Shown here in pieces: positions 22,883 through 34,005 of a stretch of DNA of 45,315 nucleotides. Source of the DNA: Basidiobolus ranarum (Eukaryota > Basidiobolomycota > Basidiobolomycetes > Basidiobolales); assembly GCA_040143965.1 (NCBI GenBank), contig JASJQH010000026.1, positions 1 through 45,315 on the forward strand. Direction: 5' to 3'. Made by a program: the position numbers and the translations under genes. Every line of letters begins with the position of its first letter. Position 1 is the first letter of the stretch. The notes under the pieces were generated by a model. That model was not told the DNA's origin. It did not search any database and was given only the letters and a program-made list of their open reading frames with translations.

Positions 22883-22939
22883 GGATAGTACATATTAGTA
22901 TCGAGGCGGATAGTACATATTAGTATTGAGGCGGATAGT
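22883..22939. repeat. Tandem repeat, 25-bp unit, about 2.3 copies
   Basis: The unit starts GGATAGTACATATTAGTAT. Copies begin at 22883, 22908 and 22933; the first two differ at one base (C/T) and the third is partial. It is probably a recent slippage or duplication. Confidence 0.85.
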
Positions 22940-23406
22940 AAGAACAGTCAGTACACAATGACAGTGGAGTTGTTTATACACCTATTTGGTAATAACCGGC
23001 AATAACAATCTATAAATTCTAAAAACATCGAGTGGAATTAACTGTGGTCGGACTACCATCGTCATACATACTGAAGAAGAACTGATTGAAGAGTGTAGAA
23101 GCAAAGAATGGAAACAACGAATGCTAGGTCAATAAAGTGAATTTATTTTCGATAGTTCGCTTCAACTACCGGTGGCGTGCATAAAGCGCACTTTGGCTGC
23201 CGATGAACAGAACCGTGGCTATATGAAGAGAGATTTGTCATAGAATATTTGTAGTACAACAGTAAATAGAGCGAAATGTAAAATAGTGTCCAAAAGAAAA
23301 TGTTCAGTTATGAGAATGAATTAAGAAAATATTGTCCATTGATAGATAGATAGATATGAAAATGTCCATTATAAACAACTTGATTTCGATATATATATGA
23401 AATAAA

Positions 23407-24748
23407 TTACTTTTTCAAGAAGCCTGCAGTATGAAGAGCATCGGCGAGATCCTCAATTAAATCATCAGCATCTTCAATACCGACACAGAGGCGGATTAGA
23501 TCTTCTGGTAAAGCTCTCTCTTTTCTAATATGTGCAGGGATGCTAGCGTGAGACATACGACATGGCATACTATAAGAAATAAGGATTAGTTCGCGTGTCT
23601 ACATTGTCAAATAAATACCCACTCCAACACTAACCTAATCAAAGAATTAACGCAACCAAAACTAACGCTGATAGCCCATAACGTAACGGCCTCAACTATA
23701 CGTTCACTCATCTCAACATCTCCGGTTGTAAAACTAAGTACAGCTCCAGCACCTCGAGCCATTGTATGATGAAGATCATATTGGGGGTGGGAACGTAACC
23801 CAGGATACAGCACCTTGAGACCCTTGTTCTCAAGGAACTCTGCTATACGCATGGTATTCGCTTGCTGTCTATCCATACGTAAGCCCAATGTTTTGATTCC
23901 ACGTAAAAGTAGCCAACAATCGAATGGAGCTAAACCGCAACCAGAAGAATTGATAACAAAGAAAACTCTCTTTGCAACTTCTTCATCTTTCACGCCGATG
24001 ATACCTGCCATTAAATCATGATGACCGCTGAGGTATTTTGTGCCCGAGTGATAAGATATATCGGCACCCAGCTCCAAAGGCTTTTGCAAGTAAGGAGACA
24101 TCATGGTGTTGTCAACAACTACCAGAGCATTTGGACAGTAGCGATGAACCATTTGCGAGATAGTAGGAATATCGGCAATTTTGATCAAAGGATTGGTGGG
24201 GGTTTCAAGAAGGACTAGACGAGTTTTCTCGGGGTTGAGAACTGGCTCGATACATGCAGGATTAGTGGTATCAACGTGATGCACTGTAATGTTCGAATGC
24301 TCCTTGAGATAAGTAAGCAATCTGTTACTGCCACCATACAAATCATCCCCTGCAATAATCTCATCGCCAGAATTTACCAAGCGAGTAATGACGTCTAAGG
24401 CTGTCATGCCAGTACTAACTGCGAAAGCTTTCTTTGCGCTCATAATTTTAGCCATGTGTCTTTCTATTTGAATTGGAAATATTTAATATCAACAGATGAT
24501 AATCCTAATAAAGATAAAATATACCAACCTAATTGTGTTCTAGTAGGATTACCAGAACGGGTGTAATCATACTCCCCCATATCATGAATGGAGGGCTGTT
24601 TAAATGTAGCAGTCTGATAAATGGGAACGGAAGCAGCGTGGTATGGATCACGCACACCATTGCCATCTGAATTGTCAATGAATACCAATTCAGTAGCAGG
24701 CTTGTATTTCTTCGGTGCTATGGTATTGCTGGACGATGCGACAGTCAT
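23407..24748 (-). CDS. Cystathionine beta-lyase, PLP-dependent transsulfuration enzyme
   Basis: Three exons: 24748-24529, 24463-23635, 23569-23407 (403 aa). It cleaves cystathionine to homocysteine, pyruvate and ammonia in methionine synthesis, in cytosol or peroxisome. Cys/Met-metabolism PLP-family marks: YDYTRSGNPTRTQLE, SGMTALDVI-like STGMTALDVI, GDDLYGGSNRLL, ETPTNPL, VVDNTM, and the cofactor lysine Lys216 in HSGTKYLSGHHD. The C-terminal half has FGCVNSLISMPCRMSHASIP and LPEDLIRLCVGIED. The whole pattern follows fungal cystathionine beta-lyases (MetG/Str3 type) more closely than gamma-lyases. The Ser of NSLIS is built across the second intron. Length fits the family (about 390-460). The start is the first ATG, and the N-terminus has no clear targeting signal. 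The main alternative is cystathionine gamma-lyase or gamma-synthase, which I consider less likely. Confidence 0.9.
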
Positions 24749-25965
24749 GGTTTAGTAATAATGAAGAGTGTGGATATAGCAATCAAGTACCAGTCCATCA
24801 ACTTATACCTCAATTCGTTCGGAATCTTGCGAATTTTTCTTACTTGGGATTGGCTGGCTCTCATGCTGATGACTCCGATGTTCAACTTCAAGTAACATTA
24901 CTATGTTGAAGCCGTATATGCATCTAGTTCTACGTTGAAATCATTGAGTAATCTATCTGAAAATATGATCATGGTGAGTCAAAATTATTGCAAATTGATC
25001 AGATTAAGATTGATCATTTTGTTTCATGTGATCCGACATCTTTCCTGTATTTTGTAGCGAATTGCTGTCATTCATGGTAACGACTTTTTCTCTAATCACA
25101 AATAGGTTAATTGAACATCATATTCGTCATCGCTCAAGCCTCATCATCCACATTAAGGGTTGAGTATAATGAAAGTGACTCATACTCCCTCTTGTCAAGC
25201 TTGTGTTACACTCCATTACCTACTATACACACCCCTTGAGGACCAATTCTTTTTTTCACCATATATCCAATACACAAAAGCTACGACAAGGTAATTTACT
25301 TTATGGAACTTTATATCTTACCACATCCTACGACAGACGTAGTAGGACGAGATAAAGACTAAAATTTATTATTCTAACAGAACTTCAAGGATGATAAAAT
25401 CGTCCAGGAAATAAAATTAGAAGTTATTACGACAGTAAAGAAATTCAGGATCAAATATCTTCACGCTGATGTTACTAGGGCAAGGGAGTTGTGATACTCC
25501 AAGCCAAAGTAATGAAGAACAGAGAATTTCGCACCTCAGTGAGCACAGTACGAAAAAATTATCTGGTAAACAGATAATTCGGAGGGACTTGGTGTGAACC
25601 GGGCTTGGACACCTGGCTCAGACTTGAAAAGAAGGGGGACAAATCATCTAACTCACTAAAAGTAAACCCAAATATTACAGAAATGTCCGGGTCAAAGAGA
25701 TCGTAAGATAAAAGAGGAACAAAAATATGACATAGAAAGAAATCTGAGAAAAAGTCAACTCAGATACCAAAGAGTCTAAAACTCACGAATTAAAGAGAAA
25801 TAAAAATCAAACATATACTACTTCTTCTGTAAAGAGAGCATGTAATATAAACATTGACGAAGCAACAAATATTCATGTAGGGCAGTAGGCACTACCACCA
25901 CAGGAATTAAACACAAAGAGATTCATAAGGACAGTATATATATACAGATTCCCTTGGGAACCCCT
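24749..25965. other. 1.2-kb intergenic region between cystathionine beta-lyase and the decapping activator
   Basis: Promoter of the lyase on the left, and probably a long 3' UTR of the Edc1-like gene on the right; the sequence from about 25350 on is purine-rich on the plus strand. No coding frame, RNA gene or repeat was recognised. I found no CACGTG (Cbf1-type) box, which sulfur genes often have. Confidence 0.5.
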
Positions 25966-26859
25966 CTAAGCCGGAACGAAGATGGAAGTTTGAGGCAAGC
26001 CTAAGGAATCCGGAGGGAAACCCTGGTAATAGGGCAGATTATAGGTGGGGTAGTACTGATCATACACAGGACGAACCTCCGGATAATAACAAGGAGCAGT
26101 ATTATACACTTGAGGGGCTGATGAAAATCCGTTACTGCCACCGTTCAAGAGACTTAACAATTTTTGTGATCTGAGACGAAGGTCATTCTCAGGTACAAAA
26201 GGTTGAGGAGAAACATTAATGGTAGATTGTTGATAAGTAGAGGTGAGACCCAGCTCGTTGTAGGTATGAGTTGAGGTGGAAGGTGATTTATGTACAGGAC
26301 TTTTAGGGCTGGACAAACGACCATTGAACACTGGTACGGGTAGCGCATCTGGAGTAGGAGCGTTACTGAAAGTAGGACCAGCATAAAGACCTTTCTTGGA
26401 GTCCCGGTTTGGGTTGCGACGAGGTGAAAGTTCTTCGTCGGAAATTAGATCTGGAGTGGTTTCACGGCTAATGTTTCTAGGACTAGCACCAGATTTATGC
26501 TTTCTATAAATGTCATCTGAGAGAAAAGAATTACGTGGGGGAGTAGAAACTTCAAAACTATCCGAGTCAGATGAGTAGGGACTGATGCCTTCTTCCTTGG
26601 AAACGAGAATACGACGAGGTGATTGCTTATTGCCATTGAATTTTGTTGATGGCGAATGAGGAGTGGGCAAAAATTTCCTCTGAGGACTGGTATAGTCATT
26701 GTTCTTGGGGTACGAAATTTTAGGGGGAGTTTGGGGAGCGTTTCTTGGACGACTTGTGTTCTCATGCTTTGGTGAAGATTGAGCCTGATGGTTACGGCGA
26801 GCATGATTTTTCGTGGGTGTTCTTGGGGAAGAATGCTTTTGGAATCTTGAAGTCTCCAT
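25966..26859 (-). CDS. Edc1/PNRC-like mRNA decapping activator (disordered, YAG and LPxP motifs)
   Basis: Intronless, 297 aa, disordered throughout and rich in Ser, Pro, Asn and Thr. The key evidence is the pair YAGPTF (159-164) and LPVPVF (173-178), separated by a short Pro-containing spacer. This is the YAGxxF activation motif plus LPxP Dcp1-binding motif of Edc1-type proteins, related to the PNRC motif of vertebrates. Proteins with this pair bind the EVH1 domain of Dcp1 and stimulate Dcp2-mediated cap removal in the cytoplasm. Some 20 Ser/Thr-Pro sites suggest control by proline-directed kinases. The N-terminus is strongly basic (many SPR/TPR-type repeats), which could bind RNA. A short conserved-looking helix, NDLRLRSQKLLSLL, follows at about 225-240. 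The motif match is strong, but overall sequence in this class is poorly conserved, so orthology to a given yeast gene cannot be claimed. Confidence 0.72.
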   Translation of the reverse strand: METSRFQKHSSPRTPTKNHARRNHQAQSSPKHENTSRPRNAPQTPPKISYPKNNDYTSPQRKFLPTPHSPSTKFNGNKQSPRRILVSKEEGISPYSSDSDSFEVSTPPRNSFLSDDIYRKHKSGASPRNISRETTPDLISDEELSPRRNPNRDSKKGLYAGPTFSNAPTPDALPVPVFNGRLSSPKSPVHKSPSTSTHTYNELGLTSTYQQSTINVSPQPFVPENDLRLRSQKLLSLLNGGSNGFSSAPQVYNTAPCYYPEVRPVYDQYYPTYNLPYYQGFPPDSLGLPQTSIFVPA

Positions 26860-29556
26860 TATGCGATCAATAAGTTTTAATAATTTGATAAGTGGTAAAC
26901 GAACTGAAGTTCAATGTCATAAAACGCCAACTAAGGTTGAACGGGTGCGTGTGTAGAACCAAAAAAGAATCAAGAGCGTTGTTTCGTTGTTGCGTTAACA
27001 ATACAGTAAAATCGCCAGTTTAAAGGGTGCCTTGGAACGAAACGTACGCGAAAGTAGAATAAAAATTAAATTTACACTACAAAAGGGAACGCAAGAAAAG
27101 GAACGAGGGAGTTTTTTTGGATTTTTTTTTAACTTTTAAGAGTAAATGAGGAAAAGTTATGGTTGTCTAAAGTATAGACTGAAGAGTCAGCGAAAGAGGA
27201 CGGAAAAAAGATAATGAAGCAATATCACAAGAGAAAATGCAGAGGAGGATTAGTATTGCTTATATCTAAAATGATCCGACCTTCAAACGATGGTGATTGG
27301 ATGAAGAGGAGTATTGATCTAGTCAATTCCAAAGTAAAACCAAGAGGTGAAGAATCTGTATTCATTTGCTATATTTAATTTTACTCTATATATATTATCC
27401 GTAGAGTGATTTCAATATATTGCTAATCTGAAAGAAATACCCCAATTTTAGGGCTGTATATAGACTTTTTATTTGCAGGATTGAGGTTTGATATGTACCC
27501 ATTATTTTATTCATCAGATGATTGCTTATCTTGGATCCGATCATATTTAGCTAAAAACCATTATATTTATAATCGGAAGTGGAAGGAAGCCTTTCTGTTG
27601 AGATTATCACCAATCCTGGGTTTCTGTACACATTTGGCTGAAGATGATCGAATGAACTCCATTTTTGAGGAAATCATATAGGACTGCGTGTACAGCTTCA
27701 GTACGAGTGATTGGAGCTTAGCAGGAGACTCGATCCATGATTTAATCCGAAGGTTCTTTATAGTCCTTCTTGAAAAGGACTTACATTGAACTTTTGGACT
27801 AATCCCCATTCTTCGTAATCCTAGTGCCACCAATGGGAGTAGCCAATGGCCAGCTGCGCCAAACATTTTTAAAGGATATCAGTAAAGTAAAGATATATTG
27901 ATCATTTGTAGAGTCTCAGGCATTGAAACACTTTGGTTTATCGTTTCAGCTCATATATATTAGATACAAGTTTAACTTGACTGTAGTAGAATGTGTAACT
28001 GATGACTTGCACGTCGCATTGATGCATATGACTAGGGATTAGTTAAATGCAACTAAACTCAGTGTGAGTAAGTTTACTTAAATTCATCAAGCGCTGAGTG
28101 ACACGCAAGAAGGCCAACACCACAATCACGCCCGCGAGTCATGAGATGTTGGAGAGTTCATGTCATGACATCAACTGTGAGTTCCGGTCTGGTGGAGAGC
28201 ATATACTTGAACCATTATGGCAAGTATCGAAACGTTCCAAACGTGAAATCAATGTGGTTATGTGTTCCACATCTTGGAACAATGGATACCAACAGGAGGG
28301 GAATGCATATATTCGACCGAGATAGTCTCTCCCGCATATACCTGTCCCCCCATTTCCATTCTCATTGAGGCGAAAAAAAAAGTAGGAGGATGGAGACGGG
28401 TAAATTGGGAGCTTTCAAATAGCTTGTGCCACTGTATACACGTTAAGCAGGTTCTCAAGAGTGAAAAAATTTACCATTGGTCACGTCCCTTAAACAGAAA
28501 GCTGCTGTGTATAAAATAAAAACCATTTTGTTTATTAAACAAATTCATTCAACATTTCAATTGGCCCCAACCACAGTCACGGCTTAGCGGAGGATTTTGT
28601 CATGTCCGTACAATAACTGAAACGCGAGTATTTGGGGAAGTGATGACTCATGATACTTTTCTTTTCATCTCGTTTATCATTTATACAAGCTAATCATATC
28701 CCATTCATGTGATATGGCGAGATTTCGAAGCCTCGTTTCTATTTTTGGCAATTTACATCTTTTGCGAGTGGCAGAACTTTATCCGCTGAAAGGTTCCCAT
28801 ATGAGCGTTTACTAGTAGCTGAAGGGTTCCCAAAGGAGATTCATTACACAAGCACGGAAATGGTGGGATTATAAGGAATTCAAATAGTTAGATCTAGGGT
28901 GCGGAAGGATTAGGATTAGGGTTAGATTCATGAAATTAATTAAACTAGAATCAAATTAATTAACCCTAATGGTGCCTAGGATTAGGCCATATCTATGTTA
29001 CCATACTATGTTTGATGTTCCAAGCGGTCTCATATAGCGCTTAAAACCGAAGATCATTGGTATTGCATAGCCTATCACTGGTGCAACCATAGCTCTACGT
29101 AATGAGCAGTCCCTGCGTCTAGTCAAGGGTTGGCAAGTGTACATTGAATACATCATGCCTAGTGTTACATCCTCAGTTTGATCAGTTATGACATATTCTA
29201 CGGAGTTGAATCGTTGTATAGAACCATATTTTCTACAAGTGGCATTTGCTTTTGACAGAAATATATTAATCAGGGATTATCTATGACAAATTGATATGAT
29301 CTTAGAAGGGAAGTAGATTTTAGGCTCAATTTGGTGAAAAGTCATTGGCAATATAAACAACAATAAGATATATACACTTCTATTTGATCTTTCAGCTGCT
29401 TTGTTGCAGATGTAACTAATGAGAATAGTATGATGAGAAAAGTAGCAAAAACCCGAACGATATGGTGGTGAATGGGTAATTAATTTTGGAGCAGAGGAAT
29501 TGTCCCATGATGCTTATACATCTGTCATATGGAATACTAACCAACGCAAGTAACTT
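26860..29556. other. 2.7-kb intergenic region between the decapping activator and STE12
   Basis: The largest gap in the window. It should contain the promoter of the Edc1-like gene at its left end and the STE12 3' UTR at its right end. Open frames of 60-99 codons (27481-27681, 27567-27866, 28098-28519) overlap on opposite strands, have odd composition and no motifs, and I do not accept them as genes. A telomere-like inverted-repeat segment lies at 28914-28970. I see no transposase or reverse transcriptase remnant and no RNA gene. Confidence 0.5.
28914..28970. repeat. Imperfect inverted repeat with telomere-like arms
   Basis: ATTAGGGTTA near 28915 faces TAACCCTAAT at 28961-28970, and AATTAATT blocks lie just inside both arms. 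A bulge of about 7-9 nt sits in the left arm, and about 13 nt separate the inner blocks. The DNA could form a hairpin; any function is unknown. Confidence 0.6.
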
Positions 29557-30966
29557 TCAAGCAATCTCTTTAATGGATGTTTCTTGGTCTTCTATATTGG
29601 ATAGCATGGTGGTTGAGTCTGCAGCGTTGAGTTCTTGATTATTATGAATGCGCATATGTTGGTGGAGATTGTCAGAGCGAGAAAAGCCTTTGGCACAGCC
29701 CTCCAAAGGGCAGACGTACGGACGTTCACCTGTATGGGTGCGGACGTGGCGTTTAAGATGTTCATAGCGTTTAAACTTGCGCCCGCACATGTCAAATGAA
29801 CACACATAGTTCCGTTTGTCTTTATTTGGTGGCTGATTTTTTGTTTGATTAGGAGTGGCATACGGCTTGCCCATAGTCCATGTACAACTATTCAACATCA
29901 AATTTCGGCGTCTTTGTTTGTACGCTGGCGAACCCTCAAATAAATTCATCACATTTAGTAGTTGTCCCATTTGTCCCTGTGACGAGACACCATATGTTTT
30001 CATTTCTTCAGATAGAGACCAGTCATTGGGTGCAGTAGTGACTTCTTCCTCGAATAAATTTGATTCCAACATAAAGTGCGACGAGCTCAATAATGGTTTG
30101 CTTGTTATTTCCGCATTGGATTGCTTTGAAATCTCCATATTCGGTAGATATACAGGCTCAGGAGTAGGGAAGAAGTCGCTGTGTTGTGCTTGAGTGGACG
30201 GTGTACTGGGACTTTGTTGTTCGGCCACAAAGTTCAACAGTGAGTCTTGTGAAAGAGGTCCTAAATCTTGGGGATTATTGAGGTGTTCCAGAAAAGAAAA
30301 TGATTTTGTTTCGTCACAGATGTTATCAGAGATCCAGTTGTCAATAAGGGAATCTCCATCCTGAAAGAAAATTCGCGAATCCGTTTGAGCAGAAGCTGAA
30401 ACTGGAGTCTGCGCTTCGTTCATGTCATCCGATGACTCACTTACTGAGGGGTTCATGGTAGGCGGGGGGGAGGATAGTGTACTTATCGTACTTGGATTCT
30501 GAGGAGTCAGTGCGGCAGTTGTAGATTCCATTCCCAGTGCCTCTCGTTTAAGGTCCCGTTCTAAAGCGTCCATAAAGAGGCGGTCATGCGGAACAGAATA
30601 CCAAAAGAACACCTTTTGCTTCTTCTGAGTTCTAATGGAGTTATTTTTATACAACATCTCTAAAAATTCCGATCGTGGTTCTTCCAACGTTGCATCCATA
30701 CCTGGCTTTAAGTTGCGTAAATCACTAAACACCCCTTCTTCGAACTTTTTCATATTCTTCACTGGCCTGTTGAAGACTTGGAAACGAAACACCAAACAGC
30801 GAACAATATCAGTTCCTGTGATATGGAAAAGGTTGTTCCAGAGCACACAAGATATATATTCGCCATTGGGCAACATAAATCTTCGAATCGGTTGTTCAGG
30901 GCTCCAATTAGTAGGAGCGGTTGCTAAGAAATATTTTAGTTGTTCTAAAGCAGCCTGATTTTCCAT
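29557..30966 (-). CDS. STE12: Ste12-like homeodomain (STE) and C2H2 zinc-finger transcription factor
   Basis: Intronless, 469 aa. Fungus-specific regulator acting below MAP kinase cascades in mating, filamentation and invasive growth. The STE DNA-binding domain fills about residues 4-145, with the family signatures [46 protein letters not shown] and [20 protein letters not shown]. Two C2H2 fingers follow at 389-411 and 419-441 (C-x4-C-x12-H-x3-H, joined by a TGERPY linker). Ste12 proteins of filamentous fungi, basidiomycetes and zygomycetes have this C-terminal pair; S. cerevisiae Ste12 does not. The 240-residue middle is Ser/Thr/Pro/Gln-rich with acidic patches, a likely activation and phosphorylation region. 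The start is the first ATG and gives the usual short leader before the STE domain. The neighbouring gene is divergently transcribed, with about 1.5 kb between them. Confidence 0.95.
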   Translation of the reverse strand: MENQAALEQLKYFLATAPTNWSPEQPIRRFMLPNGEYISCVLWNNLFHITGTDIVRCLVFRFQVFNRPVKNMKKFEEGVFSDLRNLKPGMDATLEEPRSEFLEMLYKNNSIRTQKKQKVFFWYSVPHDRLFMDALERDLKREALGMESTTAALTPQNPSTISTLSSPPPTMNPSVSESSDDMNEAQTPVSASAQTDSRIFFQDGDSLIDNWISDNICDETKSFSFLEHLNNPQDLGPLSQDSLLNFVAEQQSPSTPSTQAQHSDFFPTPEPVYLPNMEISKQSNAEITSKPLLSSSHFMLESNLFEEEVTTAPNDWSLSEEMKTYGVSSQGQMGQLLNVMNLFEGSPAYKQRRRNLMLNSCTWTMGKPYATPNQTKNQPPNKDKRNYVCSFDMCGRKFKRYEHLKRHVRTHTGERPYVCPLEGCAKGFSRSDNLHQHMRIHNNQELNAADSTTMLSNIEDQETSIKEIA

Positions 30967-32435
30967 GGTTGAGATTGTTTATCGAGAGAGTTTGAAACAA
31001 GATAGGAAGAAAATGGATAGAAGGTTATTTTAAAACTCAAGAAACGTCTATTTACTATACAATGGATGGGACGAAGAACCATAGAAGTGAGTCTACTAAA
31101 GCCGAAACATGAACTATTTATGAGAACATGGGAGACAACCCGTATGTAAGTAACCCCGTGGTTAAACACTAGGATTTACATACATGACTTCGCCTGCTTA
31201 TGCTCTTCAAATTTAACATTGCTACAGACATAAAACAAACATGACCAGTATCGCTGATTCTTGTTTAATATGGACTGATTGTTATGTTCTACTGAAGATG
31301 CTATTCCTATGCGCAATCCTAATGGTAATGTAATTAGCAGCATTTAGCAAAGGTTCGACTTGAGTGGCATTCTTCGCAGAGCGTGAGGGTAGGAGTGAGG
31401 GTTAGATCATAGTCATTCTATTCGCTTTTCGCATAGGTTAGATGAAAGTGTGTCGATCTGCTAGCTTTAATGCAGCACGACATACATGCAGTTCAACAAA
31501 CACCGATCTGCGAGTTGTACATCTAGTGATTTCCACCTTTTCAGGGCCAGTAGTGCAGTTTGATCTCAATCAGCTTAGAGGGGTTTTAATACTTCCATAC
31601 TTGTACATCACACGTGGATATTAATGACTTCCTGAGGGATAGGACCATGTTCCTAGGGGCTTGAAAGGAAAGTGATTTTATAGGAGGAGTTTATCAGGAG
31701 TCATACAACTATGACCAACCCTAACCCTATCGTTGTATAGCTTAAATGCTGTATTATGCCTACAAATCATCTGTCACAACCTTTCTATTCAGTTTGTCTG
31801 CATTCCAATTTTATATTATATGATGATGGTAAGAAGGTCTGTACAGTAAGTTACTCGGATAGAATACGCCACTCATAAGTAAATAGAATAACAATAAGCC
31901 ACCTTGGTGGGCAAACAATCAGAATAATGGTCACATACCCGTATCCGTACCCGTTCCCGTCCTTACTAAGTTGATGCTGAACGAATAATAAAACAGGCGG
32001 ATATTTCCCTGGAAGCACGCATGATTCCGGTTTGATATCATTGCCGTTAGGACATTTATTCAATATTTTCATGTCGTTGTGTTAGCTCATGTATAAACGT
32101 CCATTGAATGTTTAGGCCGATAATTTCCCGTTCACACCACTTTTACTGCTTTTGATAGTAAGGTCGCTCAGTTTCTTGTTTATCGTAGGGTGTAAGGTGT
32201 ATGTTTAACGTCATGGTGATCCCAAAGACATTCACTTGCTTAATGACCAAAATATTTCCTCAAAGTCATTGTGGTCAGATGAATTCGTGGTGCATCGTTT
32301 CTATGTTGATGCAGTTTCAACCTATTGATAGGCGATGATAGCCATACTAACACAAACGAATAAATACTGTCAAATCGTCTATTGCTGTCCAATACTTTTC
32401 TTTATCAAGTGATTTATTCGCAAGCAAAATACAAC
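30967..32435. other. 1.5-kb divergent promoter region between STE12 and the Ppn2-like gene
   Basis: Holds both promoters. No acceptable coding frame (60-73-codon frames have no features). Telomere-like motifs occur at 31397-31405 (GAGGGTTAG-like) and 31716-31729 (CAACCCTAACCCTA). No RNA gene was seen. Confidence 0.5.
31716..31729. repeat. Interstitial telomere-like motif (AACCCTAACCCT)
   Basis: Almost two units of the canonical CCCTAA telomere repeat in the STE12 upstream region. Similar motifs recur elsewhere in the window. Confidence 0.7.
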
Positions 32436-33489
32436 ATGTCTAAACTTCATCTCGTATCCTTTCTGGTTGCTGGCTTTTTGAGTAGCTGTGTTCACTCTGG
32501 ACCAATTTACTTCGCTACTAAAACTCCTGCTTACTATCCTTTAAAAGATATATTTATTCCTCCTTCGAAAGACTCTTCGACTGTACAAATCCAAGAGTTT
32601 GAGCTTGATGGTGCTACCGATAGATTGATCGTTGTAGGGGACTTGCATGGTAGCCTTGAGTACTTCAATGATCTTTTGAAGAAAATCGATTTTGATCCGA
32701 AGATTGACAGAGTTGTCCTAGCTGGCGATATCACATTCAAGGGGCCTGATTCCCTGGGAGTGTTGAGAAGAGCAAAGGAGATCGGCGCCAAATGTGTACG
32801 TGGTAATCACGACCACGCATTGCTTCAATGGAAGAACTTTCTACGTAAACTGTCCCCAACGGACAACCATGCTGAATATGAATTCCCAGCCGACTTAACC
32901 CTAACACAATACTATTCTATTGCAGCGTATGTACTTGACCATTATTTTACTTTGTGATGACTTACTTCTCCCTGTTTATGATTTGTGAATTCCACACCCT
33001 TCACTTTTTTTAGCTAACAATGAGTGTACGTTCGGAACTAATCATTCAATATCTTTTCCTGTATCTAGTGAGATGGATCAGGAGCTTTATGATTATCTTC
33101 TGAGCTGCTCCATCATTCTTTCCGTTCCGAAGTACTCGGTTTATGTAATGCATGCTGGGGTAGATCCCTCGAAGCCACTAGAATCTCAGGATCCGAATGT
33201 TGTGATGAATATTAAGAATATCCTAGCGGACGGAACTCCCACACGAGGAAAGTTCGTTGGGGAGAATTGGTCGGTAGCATGGAACGCAAAACAAAGTAAA
33301 TCCAAGAATCCAGTCACGATAGTGTACGGGCATCAGGCATCACTCGGCTTGAATATAAAACCGTACTCCAAAGGTTTGGATACCGGATGTGTGTATGGTG
33401 GTCAACTGACAGCTATGGTCTTTCCCGGAGAAAAAATTGTAAGCGTGAATTGTAATCGCACGCAAGCGGTATTGGAGTACAATGATTGA
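32436..33489 (+). CDS. Secretory-pathway calcineurin-like metallophosphatase, Ppn2-like
   Basis: Two exons: 32436-32926 and 33069-33489 (303 aa). PPP-superfamily metallophosphatase with a two-metal site. Motifs: GDLHG at 68-72, AGDITFKG from 96, GNHDH at 123-127, YVMHAG (His192) and YGHQ (His252). The stretch around KGPDSLGVLRRAKEIGAKCV leading into RGNHD strongly resembles fungal Ppn2-type vacuolar endopolyphosphatases, so cleavage of inorganic polyphosphate or a related phosphoester in the vacuole or secretory route is likely. I start at the second in-frame ATG (32436) because it opens a clean signal peptide, SKLHLVSFLVAGFLSSCVHS; an ATG at 32382 would add 18 residues in front. The 142-nt intron is longer than most here, and an internal AG at 33014-33015 was judged not to be used. 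The main alternative is an ApaH-like or other PPP-type phosphatase of unknown substrate. Confidence 0.82.
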
Positions 33490-34005
33490 TGATTTTGCAC
33501 ATGCTTGTTTCACCTCCCCTTCTTACTTATACTATAGAATACTAATAGAGTCGATATAATCTAGATGAACTATATATAATCCCCACTTGCTTTATTATTC
33601 GTTGTTTAGTTGGAACCTTGCTATATATACCCTAATAAAATCCTTATTACCTGAGATTGCCACTACAACATATATATATATATGTAATGATGTATTTAGT
33701 CGGCGTTGGAAATATAGCATTTAGCTGGTGTTGGGAGTATAGCATTTAGTCAGTAAGACTGCCATCCACTTGCCATTCTCATTCAAGTGGGTCAGTTCCG
33801 TGACTGCACCTCATGACTAGTTGTCATCATAAATATCTAGCCTGAAATCATTGATACACAGCATATTTGATATCGCCCCAATTTTTAGTCAATAGCTTAA
33901 CTCCATATATGAATAAAACTGTAGATGAAAGCAAGTCTTCGTTTCTCTTCGATACTGTCTGCTCTATACTCTTCATCACGTTGAACTAGACCTAGTGTTA
34001 AGAAA
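33490..34005. other. Intergenic between Ppn2-like and malonyltransferase genes
   Basis: 516 nt between tandem plus-strand genes. It contains a TA microsatellite near 33669-33684 and an imperfect tandem duplication at 33699-33750. Nothing else was recognised. Confidence 0.5.
33699..33750. repeat. Imperfect tandem duplication, about 26-bp unit
   Basis: Two adjacent copies of a unit ending TATAGCATTTAG, each beginning with a GG(C/T)GTTGG(A/G)A-like stretch. They differ at a few positions, so this is an old local duplication. Confidence 0.65.

Larger units (their letters stand above)
22001..23406. other. 1.4-kb intergenic region with short tandem repeats
   Basis: Lies between the BAR-SH3 start and the 3' end of cystathionine beta-lyase. 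It holds no plausible coding frame. It contains two short tandem duplications (near 22552 and 22883) and a GATA-type microsatellite near 23340. A tRNA-like TTCGAATC box near 22339 was examined and rejected. Confidence 0.5.

Noticed and set aside
27567-27866. 99-codon minus-strand frame in the 2.7-kb gap
   Set aside because: It begins at a non-ATG codon or an arbitrary Met, has no domain, and overlaps a plus-strand frame of equal quality. No transposase or other element motif was found.
28098-28519. Overlapping 66-85-codon frames on both strands
   Set aside because: Three frames overlap on both strands, with odd Cys/His/Trp content and no splice-linked extension. They look like chance openings.
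32382-32435. Upstream in-frame ATG of the Ppn2-like gene
   Set aside because: It would bury the signal peptide behind 18 residues. The second ATG gives a standard secretory leader, though the first cannot be excluded.
33014-33068. Possible extra exon or earlier acceptor in the Ppn2-like intron
   Set aside because: Using the acceptor at 33014-33015 breaks the frame before the conserved second half. The acceptor at 33067-33068 restores it.
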